Shown here: piece by piece, positions 7,886 through 13,910 of the stretch
Layout of the letters: each line of letters begins with the position of its first letter
Position numbering within the stretch: position 1 is the stretch's first letter
From: Pseudomonadota bacterium
GTDB taxonomy: Bacteria > Pseudomonadota > Alphaproteobacteria > Paracaedibacterales > CAIULA01
Length of the DNA stretch: 13,910 bases
Direction of reading: 5' to 3'
Assembly: GCA_021804455.1 (NCBI GenBank)
Contig: JAJZHT010000012.1
Coordinates: forward strand, 1 to 13,910
Made by a program: the position numbers and the translations under genes
Notes under the pieces: generated by a model
Told to the model about the DNA's origin: nothing
The model's database searches: none
Seen by the model: the letters and a program-made list of their open reading frames with translations, nothing else

Positions 7886-8815
7886 ATGATCCCATCCTCT
7901 CAAAAACACTTTTTTCTAATCTTGTTCCTTTCTTTTGCTGGGTTGGTCCCAGGATATGCCTCCTCCTTTGATGATAACAGATCAGAAGAACCCAGCATTG
8001 GAAGTCTCTTAAACACTCGAAAAACCGATGGAAACTATCTTTTTAAAAAGCTTGAAATTAAAAATATTTTTGAAACAGAATACGGTTCTGTTTATTTTAC
8101 TTTCAGCTTTACTCGCGCTTCATCCTCACCTCTGACGGAGCGCCCTACCAAAAAACCCCGTCTTCTTCAAACCGAGACCTCTGTTGGTTTTAGCCCTCAT
8201 AAGTATACTTTTTCATCGACCGTTTCTTATGCGGATGACTTAAGACTTCCGGTTATTTTTGATGAATTTAGTTTTTATTTAAAGCAATGTCTTCTTGAAG
8301 AAACTTATTGGAATTTTCATAACCTCGAGGCCTTAGAGGTAAAAAGTAGAGAATTCCTTGCTTTACCAAGTGTACTGCAGAAGCAATTTGCTCAAGATGA
8401 GCCTGACCAAGCCAGTGAAATCGCTCAATACCTATTGAAGCAACCTGTAAAAGAACTGGAAGCAAAGCAAGCCCTTTGGAAAAAGGTTGCTCGAACGGAA
8501 TACAACCTTGAAAAAACTTTCCACTTAACAAGGGGAAATTTAAAATTAGGACTTCAGGGAGAAATCTGGCCCCAAACACCTGAACCAAAACAAGAACTAT
8601 TGACACAACCTTTATTGTCTCCTTCTCCCTCTCCACAACACCAAGAAGAAGATTTCATCCCCTTGACGCAGATTGATTGGCAAGCTCCCATCCCCCCCCA
8701 AATCCAGGCTTCTGCCCCCGATAAACAAACGATTCCCTTAAGTTGGAAAGAATTTGAAGAAAACCTTACTCACCATGTGAGAACCATTATCAACCAACTT
8801 ATCCCAGACCCATAA
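7886..8815 (+). CDS. Exported hypothetical protein
   Basis: I do not recognise the family. The 309-residue product begins with a Sec-type signal peptide: a short polar start, a hydrophobic core around residues 9-21 (FFLILFLSFAGLV), and an A-x-A-like end GYA with probable cleavage after Ala25. The mature part is hydrophilic, with a basic patch ERPTKKPRLL in its first third and a Pro/Gln-rich C-terminal third containing SPSPSPQHQ and PIPPQIQ. No transmembrane segment is seen after the signal. ATG 7886 has AAAGG at 7874-7878 with good spacing. An in-frame ATG at 7799 would add 29 residues and a second hydrophobic run in front, which is less likely. It lies alone between the DnaA-box spacer and a decayed insertion sequence. 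It could be a periplasmic or secreted protein; no function can be assigned. Confidence 0.75.
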   Translation: MIPSSQKHFFLILFLSFAGLVPGYASSFDDNRSEEPSIGSLLNTRKTDGNYLFKKLEIKNIFETEYGSVYFTFSFTRASSSPLTERPTKKPRLLQTETSVGFSPHKYTFSSTVSYADDLRLPVIFDEFSFYLKQCLLEETYWNFHNLEALEVKSREFLALPSVLQKQFAQDEPDQASEIAQYLLKQPVKELEAKQALWKKVARTEYNLEKTFHLTRGNLKLGLQGEIWPQTPEPKQELLTQPLLSPSPSPQHQEEDFIPLTQIDWQAPIPPQIQASAPDKQTIPLSWKEFEENLTHHVRTIINQLIPDP

Positions 8816-8992
8816 AAAAGCCCTTGAATTATTTTAGGGGGACTTGGCCATAAGGGAGGGCGTAAGAGGTCGAAGTGTGTTTATACCTGACAAATCTTAA
8901 TGCTAAATCCCTCCATCTTCCTCAAGTGCCTAAATGGGAGGGGTGTGTCTGTAATACATACCGAAGACAACTGAAAAGAGATTAATGAAAAA
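8816..8992. other. Short non-coding spacer before the insertion element
   Basis: No gene, promoter or clear terminator is seen. There is one weak hairpin, CCCTCC (8909-8914) with GGAGGG (8937-8942), separated by 22 bases. Confidence 0.5.
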
Positions 8993-9010
8993 GGGCCTGT
9001 CCCAGATAAC
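8993..9010. repeat. Left terminal inverted repeat of the IS element
   Basis: This 18-base end begins GGGCCTGTCCCAGATAAC. It matches the reverse complement of 9687-9704 at 15 of 18 positions, with differences at the fourth, tenth and eleventh bases. Confidence 0.8.
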
Positions 9011-9034
9011 ACATAGGAGTGTTACAAGGAGGAT

Positions 9035-9687
9035 ATAAGGAAGAGCCAATTAAGCAAACGTATTTAAGATAAGTTGATAGAACGTTCGTGGCGGGAACCA
9101 CATGCGCGGCAGAATTGATAGGTGTAAACCGGAAGGCACATCGGCGTATTATTATCAAAGACTTTGAGAGATTATTGCCTACCAATCAGAGTAGGAATCT
9201 CTCGAGATCTTTGATGGTGAGATTGAAGTTGATGAATCCTATTTTGGTGGCACCCGTAAGGGGCAACGCGGACGAGGGACCGCTGGTAAATTCCTGTATT
9301 TGGCTTACTTAAGCGAGGGGGGCGTGTTTATACAAAGATTATACCAGACGCCTCTTCAACGGCATCGTTGCGCATCATTGAGCGTAAAGTTACCCCTGAT
9401 AGCATTGTATTTTCAGATTGTTGGCGAGGATATAATGCGTTGAATGTTCCTGAATTTAAGCATTATAGAATAAACTCTTCAAAGCTATTGGCTGACAAGA
9501 AAAATCATATCAATGGGATTGGAGAATTTTTGGAATCAGGTTAAACGTCATAGGAGGAAATTTAATGGTGTACCAAAAGAGAATTTTTGGGTTATTTCTC
9601 AAGGAATGTGAAGGGCAATTTAATAGTCCTAACCCAAAAGTGCAAAGAACACTTTTCAAACAATGGATTACGGGCCACCTAAAGTAG
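9035..9687 (+). pseudogene. Decayed IS1595-family transposase
   Basis: The fragments together cover nearly a whole DDE-type transposase but lie in shifting frames. A helix-turn-helix part (VAGTTC, AELIGVNRK) is read from 9088. The first catalytic aspartate (VDESYFGG, Asp at 9231) is in a second frame. PVFGLLKRGG to FSDCWRGY (second aspartate at 9416) is in a third frame. ENFWNQVKRH from 9522 returns to the second frame and meets a stop at 9609, and the C-terminus (LFLKECEGQFN) is in the first frame up to TAG 9685-9687. At least four frameshifts are needed, with another near 9085, and no start codon is intact. The start given is where the first matching residues begin. The product cannot be functional. 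Confidence 0.85.
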
Positions 9688-9704
9688 TTATCTAAGACAG
9701 CCCC
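9687..9704. repeat. Right terminal inverted repeat of the IS element
   Basis: GTTATCTAAGACAGCCCC is the partner of the left end at 8993-9010 (15 of 18 matches when reversed and complemented). Its first base is also the last base of the degenerate transposase stop codon. Confidence 0.8.
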
Positions 9705-9772
9705 AAAAATCTTTTGCCTTCTGGGTCTTTCCCAGTCTCCAAAACCTCGAGAATCGGGTTAATTTGAGTCTA

Positions 9773-9787
9773 TTAACCTTTTCTTAA
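9773..9787. promoter_or_regulatory. CtrA-type site TTAA-N7-TTAA
   Basis: TTAA at 9773-9776 and 9784-9787 are separated by CCTTTTC (7 bases). The site lies directly after two GANTC motifs, the target of the alphaproteobacterial cell-cycle methylase CcrM. Confidence 0.45.
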
Positions 9788-9793
9788 CCACAA

Positions 9794-9808
9794 TTAACAA
9801 AAAGTTAA
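9794..9808. promoter_or_regulatory. CtrA-type site TTAA-N7-TTAA
   Basis: TTAA at 9794-9797 and 9805-9808 are separated by CAAAAAG (7 bases). Together with 9773-9787, four TTAA blocks occur at intervals of 11, 10 and 11 bases, about one helical turn each. Confidence 0.45.
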
Positions 9809-9825
9809 TTTCATTTTTTGCCACC

Positions 9826-9936
9826 CCCCGCCCACTGCCTCCCTTAACGGGAGGGGGGCTACACCCACCTTCTTACAAAAACGGTGGGCACTATCTTTCT
9901 CATCGCCCTTTTTTCTTGTTTCAAAAAAGGGTTTTC
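9826..9936 (+). ncRNA. Possible structured small RNA or leader ending in a terminator
   Basis: A compact hairpin, CCTCCC (9838-9843) with GGGAGG (9849-9854), is followed by GGTGGGC (9883-9889). The last can pair either with GCCCAC (9830-9835), enclosing the first hairpin, or with CCCACC (9864-9869). The intrinsic terminator at 9906-9935 comes next. Alternative pairings in front of a terminator resemble attenuators or terminated small RNAs. There is no recognised family and no clear promoter; the true 5' end is unknown. Confidence 0.3.
9906..9935 (+). terminator. Intrinsic terminator in the spacer
   Basis: CCCTTTTTT (9906-9914) and AAAAAAGGG (9923-9931) form a perfect 9-bp stem with an eight-base loop, followed by TTTT. 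The minus strand has no T tract after the stem, so it acts rightward. No intact gene lies just upstream, so it may end a small RNA. Confidence 0.55.
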
Positions 9937-10005
9937 TATCACCTAGGTTAGGTCTTTTATCTTACTCCCAAAATCCTTACCAAAAGGTTAATTTAAAAAA
10001 AATAG

Positions 10006-10050
10006 GCGCAGCCTGTAAAAAGTAAACCCGTCAAATCATAAAAGCTGCGC
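10006..10050 (+). other. 7-bp stem upstream of the oxidoreductase gene
   Basis: GCGCAGC (10006-10012) is the exact complement of GCTGCGC (10044-10050), with a 31-base AT-rich loop. It lies about 80 bases before the start codon and may be an mRNA leader structure or an operator. Confidence 0.35.
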
Positions 10051-10128
10051 ACAAAGCTTTCTACCTTTTGTAAAAAACCCAAACATATTAAAGTAACATA
10101 CCTTTTGAGTTTATTTTTTAAGTCTGAA

Positions 10129-13100
10129 ATGCCTTCAACTTCTGCTTTAACTTTAGGTTTTAATCTGGAATTTTCAGATCTCTACGAATCCAAAATGCAA
10201 GGGAGCTTACACAAGGTTCATCAGGCCTTTTTGAATTTTGTGGATTCTCATAGCCCCCCCCTTAAAGAATATTTACACCAGGCATACCACCAAAAATTAA
10301 CAGACCCTCAACAAAGTCAACTGATGATCGATCTTGGCCCCCTGTTTGAGGAGTTTATAGGGAATTTATTTCATATTCGACAACATATAGCCACACTTCA
10401 ACAGCAACACCAATCTTTAGCCCCCTTCATCACGGTTAAACGTAATTTTATTCAACGGTGGGCAATTAAAAAATACCCAACTCCCGATGAAAAAGATGGG
10501 CAAATTCTTACGCCGGTTGAAGATGAGTTGGCATTTGCATTGCAAATTCTGAGTTGGCAGGATCAAAAGGATACGGATAACCTGGAAAAAGCGGCTCGTT
10601 ACGCTGCATGGGCGGTTTTAACCGCCTCTGGACAAAAACGTCATCAACAAGGTGTTCTGTTTAAAGTCCCCGCAAAAACTCACCCTGACTTTTCCCTTCA
10701 AGGAGGGGCCTACAAACATCAAGGCGTTTGGACTTCTTGTGTACCAAAACCTTCTCTTCGCTGTGACTTTAATCTGACGGATCATGGCTTTAATCGTACT
10801 CAGGCCTTTGATCACAGCCACTATTGCATCCATTGCCATCATCAAAATAAAGATTCTTGTTCCCACGGATTGAGAGATTCTAATGGGTTCCGAGAAAATA
10901 CTTTGGGTATTCCCTTAACAGGATGCCCGTTAGAACAAAAAATTTCAGAAATGAATCAACTGAAGTCCCAGGGTTATACCCTGGCCGCTTTAGCTGTTGT
11001 TACCGTCGATAACCCGATGGTAGCCGCTACAGGACACCGCATCTGTAACGAGTGCATGAGATCTTGTATTTATCAAAAACAAGAATCGGTTAATATCCCC
11101 GCCGTGGAAACTCAGATTTTACAAGAGGTTTTGAAATTACCGTGGGGCTTTGAAATCTACAGTCTCTTAACCCGTTGGAATCCTTTTCATTTTTCTTCCC
11201 CTCTTCCCCGCCCAGCTACCGGTAAAAAAATCCTTGTCGCAGGCATGGGTCCTTCGGGGTTCAGCCTTGCCCACTATTTGTTGAATGAAGGGCATACGGT
11301 AGTAGGAATCGATGGTCTTAAAATAGAGCCTCTTCCTCCCCCGTTCAATCAAGAAGAATTCCTACCCATTCATGACATTGGTTCTCTTTATGAAGCTTTG
11401 GATGAGCGCCTTATCGGTGGATTTGGCGGTGTTGCCGAATACGGTATTACCGTTCGTTGGAATAAAAATTTCTTAAAAATCATTCGATTATTATTGGAAC
11501 GTCGACAACGATTCCAATTATTAGGGGGAGTACGCCTCGGAGGTACCTTAACCATTGACCAGGCTTTTGAGCTGGGGTTTGATCATGTGGCATTGTGTTT
11601 GGGAGCTGGGAAACCCACTGTCTTGAACATGGAAAATGGCTTAGCACGAGGGGTACGACAAGCCAGTGACTTTTTAATGGCTCTGCAGTTGACAGGCGCG
11701 GGTAAAAAAGATTCAGTGGCCAATCTACAAATCCGACTTCCTATTGTTATTATTGGCGGAGGACTGACAGCCCTTGATACAGCCACAGAGGCCCAAGCTT
11801 ATTACCAAAGGCAAGTTTTAAAATTTTCTGAGCGTTACCAAACCCTTGTCTCACAATACGGCGTCGAAAAGGTTCAAGAAACCTGGACCCAAGAGGATCA
11901 AGAAATTGCCAAAGAATTTTTAATTCATGCCGACAGCTTGCGGATAACACCCCCTGAAGAACATCCCGCTTTATGGCAACAATGGGGAAAAACGACAATT
12001 GTCTATCGTCGCTCCTTGGAAGAGGCCCCCAGCTATCGCCTTAACCGCGAAGAAGTCGTCAAAGCCTTACAAGAAGGCATTGAGATTTTAGACCAAGCAA
12101 CCCCTTTAAAGGTTCAGATTGATGCCTATGGTCATGCAGAGGGATTGATGATTCAACACGAGGGAATAAAAAAAATCATACCTGCACGCACCATCCTCAT
12201 TGCTGCGGGTACGGTCCCTAATATCAATTTGCATCACGATATTCCTGAACAAATTAACATCACAGAGGGAGCCTTCCCTACCTTTCAGGCTATCGATGCT
12301 CAAGAGCAAAAAGTAACACCTGAGCGTTGTGCTAAAACGCAGAACGTCCATGTATTGATGCGCTTTAATCAGCGGGGTCAAAGTGTCAGTTTCTTTGGCG
12401 ATTTGCATCCTTCTTTTGCAGGGAATGTGGTCAAAGCTATTGCAAGCGCCAAACGAGGATATCCCTTGATTCGTCAAGCTGTTCAGCGTTCAACACACCC
12501 TGCTGTGGATGAAACCGTATTTTTGAATAAAATCAAAGACCTCTGCAGTCAAAGGGTGGTCGCCGTTCATCGTTTAACACCAACGATTTTAGAATTGGTT
12601 ATTAAGGCTCCTCTCGCAGCTCGCTCCTTTCAACCCGGTCAATTTTATCGCCTACAAAATTTTGAATCCCTAGCGCCCAAAGTGAATCAAACACGTCTTG
12701 CTAGCGAAGGTTTGGCTTTAACCGGTGCCTCTGTCGATAAGGAAAAAGGGTTAATCTCAACCCTTGTTTTAGAAATGGGAGGATCCTCAAAGCTATGCCG
12801 CCTTTTAAAACCCAATGATCCTGTTGTGTTGATGGGCCCCACAGGCACAGCTACCGAACTTCCTCACAATGAAACGGTTCTATTAATTGGCGGTGGCTTG
12901 GGAAATGCCGTCCTGTTTTCGATTGGTCAGGCCTTACGGGCCAATAACTGTAAAGTCCTTTATGCCGCGGGTTACAAAACGCTGAAGGATCGTTACAAGG
13001 TCGATCAAATCGAGAAAGCTGCCGATCAAATTTTATGGTGTTGTGACGAAAAACCAGGATTTCAGCCAACCCGACCCTGGGATCTAAGTTTTTGTGGTAA

Positions 13101-13542
13101 TTTGGTTGAGGCTTTAACAGCCTACGGTCAGGGAACGTTAGGAGTGCCTTTGATCCCTCTTGGCCAGATTAAACGACTCCTTGTGATTGGTTCGGATCGT
13201 CTTATGGCAGCTGTGGCCCAGGCCCGACATCAAGAATGGAAAACTTTGCTTAACCCTAAACATCAAGGTATCGGCAGTATCAATTCCCCCATGCAATGTA
13301 TGATGAAGGAAATTTGTGGACAGTGTTTACAGTTGCATCGCCATCCTATAACGGGTGAAACAAGGGTTGTTTATTCATGCGTGAACCAGGATCAGCCCCT
13401 TGACCAAGTTGACTTTCCTTCTTTGAATCAACGCCTTTTACAAAACTCTCTTCAAGAAAAGTTAACGTCTTTGTGGGTACAAAATTGCCTCGAGTCTTTG
13501 CATAAACATGCATATATGTCAAATTTAATTAAAAATAATTAA
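10129..13542 (+). CDS. Fused GltD/NfnB-like and PyrK/NfnA-like flavo-iron-sulfur oxidoreductase
   Basis: This large protein (1137 residues) appears to transfer electrons between pyridine nucleotides and an unknown acceptor. Residues 1 to about 225 match nothing I recognise. Next comes a GltD-like iron-sulfur region with Cys233, 236, 244 and 266 and a second set C-x2-C-x3-C (306, 309, 313). An FAD-binding loop GMGPSG (372-377) and a nucleotide-binding GGGLTALD (543-550) follow, then YRRSLEEAPS and FFGDLHPSFAG, typical of glutamate synthase small subunits. The C-terminal third is PyrK/NfnA-like: an FAD segment FQPGQFYRL, a nucleotide loop GGGLGN (921-926), and Cys1057, 1063, 1066 and 1084, suited to a [2Fe-2S] cluster. 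The start is uncertain: a TTG at 10105 would add eight residues, and neither start has a good ribosome-binding site. No gltB or pyrD is adjacent. Substrate and pathway are unknown. Confidence 0.8.
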   Translation: MPSTSALTLGFNLEFSDLYESKMQGSLHKVHQAFLNFVDSHSPPLKEYLHQAYHQKLTDPQQSQLMIDLGPLFEEFIGNLFHIRQHIATLQQQHQSLAPFITVKRNFIQRWAIKKYPTPDEKDGQILTPVEDELAFALQILSWQDQKDTDNLEKAARYAAWAVLTASGQKRHQQGVLFKVPAKTHPDFSLQGGAYKHQGVWTSCVPKPSLRCDFNLTDHGFNRTQAFDHSHYCIHCHHQNKDSCSHGLRDSNGFRENTLGIPLTGCPLEQKISEMNQLKSQGYTLAALAVVTVDNPMVAATGHRICNECMRSCIYQKQESVNIPAVETQILQEVLKLPWGFEIYSLLTRWNPFHFSSPLPRPATGKKILVAGMGPSGFSLAHYLLNEGHTVVGIDGLKIEPLPPPFNQEEFLPIHDIGSLYEALDERLIGGFGGVAEYGITVRWNKNFLKIIRLLLERRQRFQLLGGVRLGGTLTIDQAFELGFDHVALCLGAGKPTVLNMENGLARGVRQASDFLMALQLTGAGKKDSVANLQIRLPIVIIGGGLTALDTATEAQAYYQRQVLKFSERYQTLVSQYGVEKVQETWTQEDQEIAKEFLIHADSLRITPPEEHPALWQQWGKTTIVYRRSLEEAPSYRLNREEVVKALQEGIEILDQATPLKVQIDAYGHAEGLMIQHEGIKKIIPARTILIAAGTVPNINLHHDIPEQINITEGAFPTFQAIDAQEQKVTPERCAKTQNVHVLMRFNQRGQSVSFFGDLHPSFAGNVVKAIASAKRGYPLIRQAVQRSTHPAVDETVFLNKIKDLCSQRVVAVHRLTPTILELVIKAPLAARSFQPGQFYRLQNFESLAPKVNQTRLASEGLALTGASVDKEKGLISTLVLEMGGSSKLCRLLKPNDPVVLMGPTGTATELPHNETVLLIGGGLGNAVLFSIGQALRANNCKVLYAAGYKTLKDRYKVDQIEKAADQILWCCDEKPGFQPTRPWDLSFCGNLVEALTAYGQGTLGVPLIPLGQIKRLLVIGSDRLMAAVAQARHQEWKTLLNPKHQGIGSINSPMQCMMKEICGQCLQLHRHPITGETRVVYSCVNQDQPLDQVDFPSLNQRLLQNSLQEKLTSLWVQNCLESLHKHAYMSNLIKNN

Positions 13543-13548
13543 TATTTT
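13525..13548 (+). terminator. All-A/T palindrome at the end of the oxidoreductase gene
   Basis: TTAATTA (13525-13531) pairs with TAATTAA (13536-13542) across AAAA, overlapping the stop codon, and TATTTTT follows. A stem of only A-T pairs is weak, so terminator function is doubtful. Confidence 0.2.
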
Positions 13549-13604
13549 TCCATATTATGATAATGTATATAAAATCGAGTTCTATTTTATGCGGTTGATC
13601 TTTT

Positions 13605-13910
13605 ATGAAGCTTCTAACCTATTTTTTATTATTTCTTCACCTAAGCTTGCTTAAAATTTTAGCCTCAGAACAGGAATATCATCATAACATCCCTTATATC
13701 CCTGAACACGAACAAAAGGAGTATATCCCTAAACACTTACAGGAAATACGATTACGGTTAGAGTTTCTTTATAGTCAGAACATGAATCTTCAATATCTTG
13801 TCCCCATGCTACACAACCACCATACTCTGGAATTCTCTTTAAAGGATTTAATTACAAGTCGTTTTAATAAAGACTATCTTTTAAATTCTGTTGATTTTGT
13901 ATTTGCAGGA
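13605..13910 (+). CDS. Exported hypothetical protein, cut by the window edge
   Basis: An open frame of 102 codons runs to the end of the window without a stop. It begins MKLLTYFLLFLHLSLLKILA, a signal peptide with one Lys, a long Leu/Phe-rich core and probable cleavage after Ala20 (ILA-SEQ). The mature start is polar and His/Glu-rich, with a short internal repetition (YIPEHE, YIPKHL). An in-frame TGA at 13596-13598 fixes ATG 13605 as the first possible start. No strong ribosome-binding site is visible. Its family is unknown. Like the gene at 7886 it is a predicted exported protein of unknown role, but I see no clear sequence similarity between the two. Confidence 0.6.
   Translation, partial: MKLLTYFLLFLHLSLLKILASEQEYHHNIPYIPEHEQKEYIPKHLQEIRLRLEFLYSQNMNLQYLVPMLHNHHTLEFSLKDLITSRFNKDYLLNSVDFVFAG

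Larger units (their letters stand above)
8993..9704 (+). mobile_element. Degenerate IS1595/IS1016-type insertion sequence
   Basis: A 712-bp element bounded by imperfect terminal inverted repeats that match at 15 of 18 positions. Inside is a broken transposase whose fragments match the IS1595/IS1016 family, including VAGTTC and IGVNRK, EIEVDESYFGGTRKGQRG, FSDCWRGYN and HING. Length agrees with small members of the group (about 700 bp). Both ends are flanked by AAAAA (8988-8992 and 9705-9709), but the 8-base target duplication expected for IS1595 is not clear. It is full length yet unable to encode transposase, so it is an old insertion. Confidence 0.85.
9705..10128. other. Signal-rich non-coding spacer
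   Basis: No protein gene is seen on either strand. In order it holds a perfect hairpin CTGGG/CCCAG (9721-9735), two GANTC motifs (9751-9755, 9766-9770), five TTAA blocks (9759-9808), a GC-rich set of alternative stems (9830-9889), an intrinsic terminator (9906-9935) and a 7-bp stem (10006-10050). It is the upstream region of the large oxidoreductase gene and may also contain a small RNA. Confidence 0.55.

Noticed and set aside
9088..9312. A small gene of 74 codons
   Set aside because: It is one frame of the broken IS1595-type transposase.
8985..9712. Target-site duplication of the insertion element
   Set aside because: The eight bases on each side differ. Only AAAAA is shared, which is too simple in AT-rich DNA.
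9705..10128. Replication origin in the spacer before the oxidoreductase gene
   Set aside because: Despite the TTAA array I found no DnaA-box match there.
1..13910. tRNA, rRNA or CRISPR arrays
   Set aside because: No cloverleaf, rRNA segment or regularly spaced repeats were seen in the spacers.

Overview
The window looks like chromosomal DNA from an AT-rich alphaproteobacterium, most plausibly a host-associated lineage such as Holosporales/Caedibacter-like bacteria. That placement is an inference. It rests on the rpmI-rplT-pheS-pheT order, the protein sequences, AT-rich non-coding spacers, a decayed insertion sequence, two Sec-exported proteins of unknown family, and repeated TTAA-N7-TTAA sites of the type bound by the alphaproteobacterial cell-cycle regulator CtrA. 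No taxonomic search was possible.

Layout. Positions 1-490 are non-coding: a terminator of an upstream gene, a GC-rich hairpin and two CtrA-type sites. A near-consensus sigma-70 promoter (491-519) precedes a tightly packed plus-strand operon: rpmI (L35), rplT (L20), pheS and pheT (the two subunits of phenylalanyl-tRNA synthetase), lepA (EF-4) and asd (aspartate-semialdehyde dehydrogenase). pheT and lepA overlap by 4 bases. lepA and asd abut with no gap. The operon is thus mostly translation machinery, with one amino-acid/cell-wall precursor gene attached.

Positions 7508-7885 form a non-coding spacer with a CtrA-type site, two perfect and two near-perfect DnaA boxes, one GANTC site and a very AT-rich end. 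It is either a replication-origin-like locus or a DnaA/CtrA-controlled regulatory region. It is followed by a 309-residue exported protein of unknown function (7886-8815).

Positions 8993-9704 are a full-length but multiply frameshifted IS1595/IS1016-type element with recognisable terminal inverted repeats. Positions 9705-10128 are non-coding and dense in signals: two GANTC sites, five TTAA blocks that make two CtrA-type sites, a set of alternative hairpins, and an intrinsic terminator that may end a small RNA. Then comes a large flavo-iron-sulfur protein (10129-13542, 1137 residues) joining a GltD/NfnB-like half to a PyrK/NfnA-like half. A further exported protein of unknown family starts at 13605 and runs off the right edge.

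The most unusual points are: (a) five exact TTAA-N7-TTAA sites, all in non-coding DNA and none seen by eye in coding DNA; (b) the DnaA/CtrA cluster after asd; (c) the possible structured RNA at 9826-9936; and (d) the fused oxidoreductase with atypical cysteine spacing and an unassigned N-terminal region of about 200 residues.
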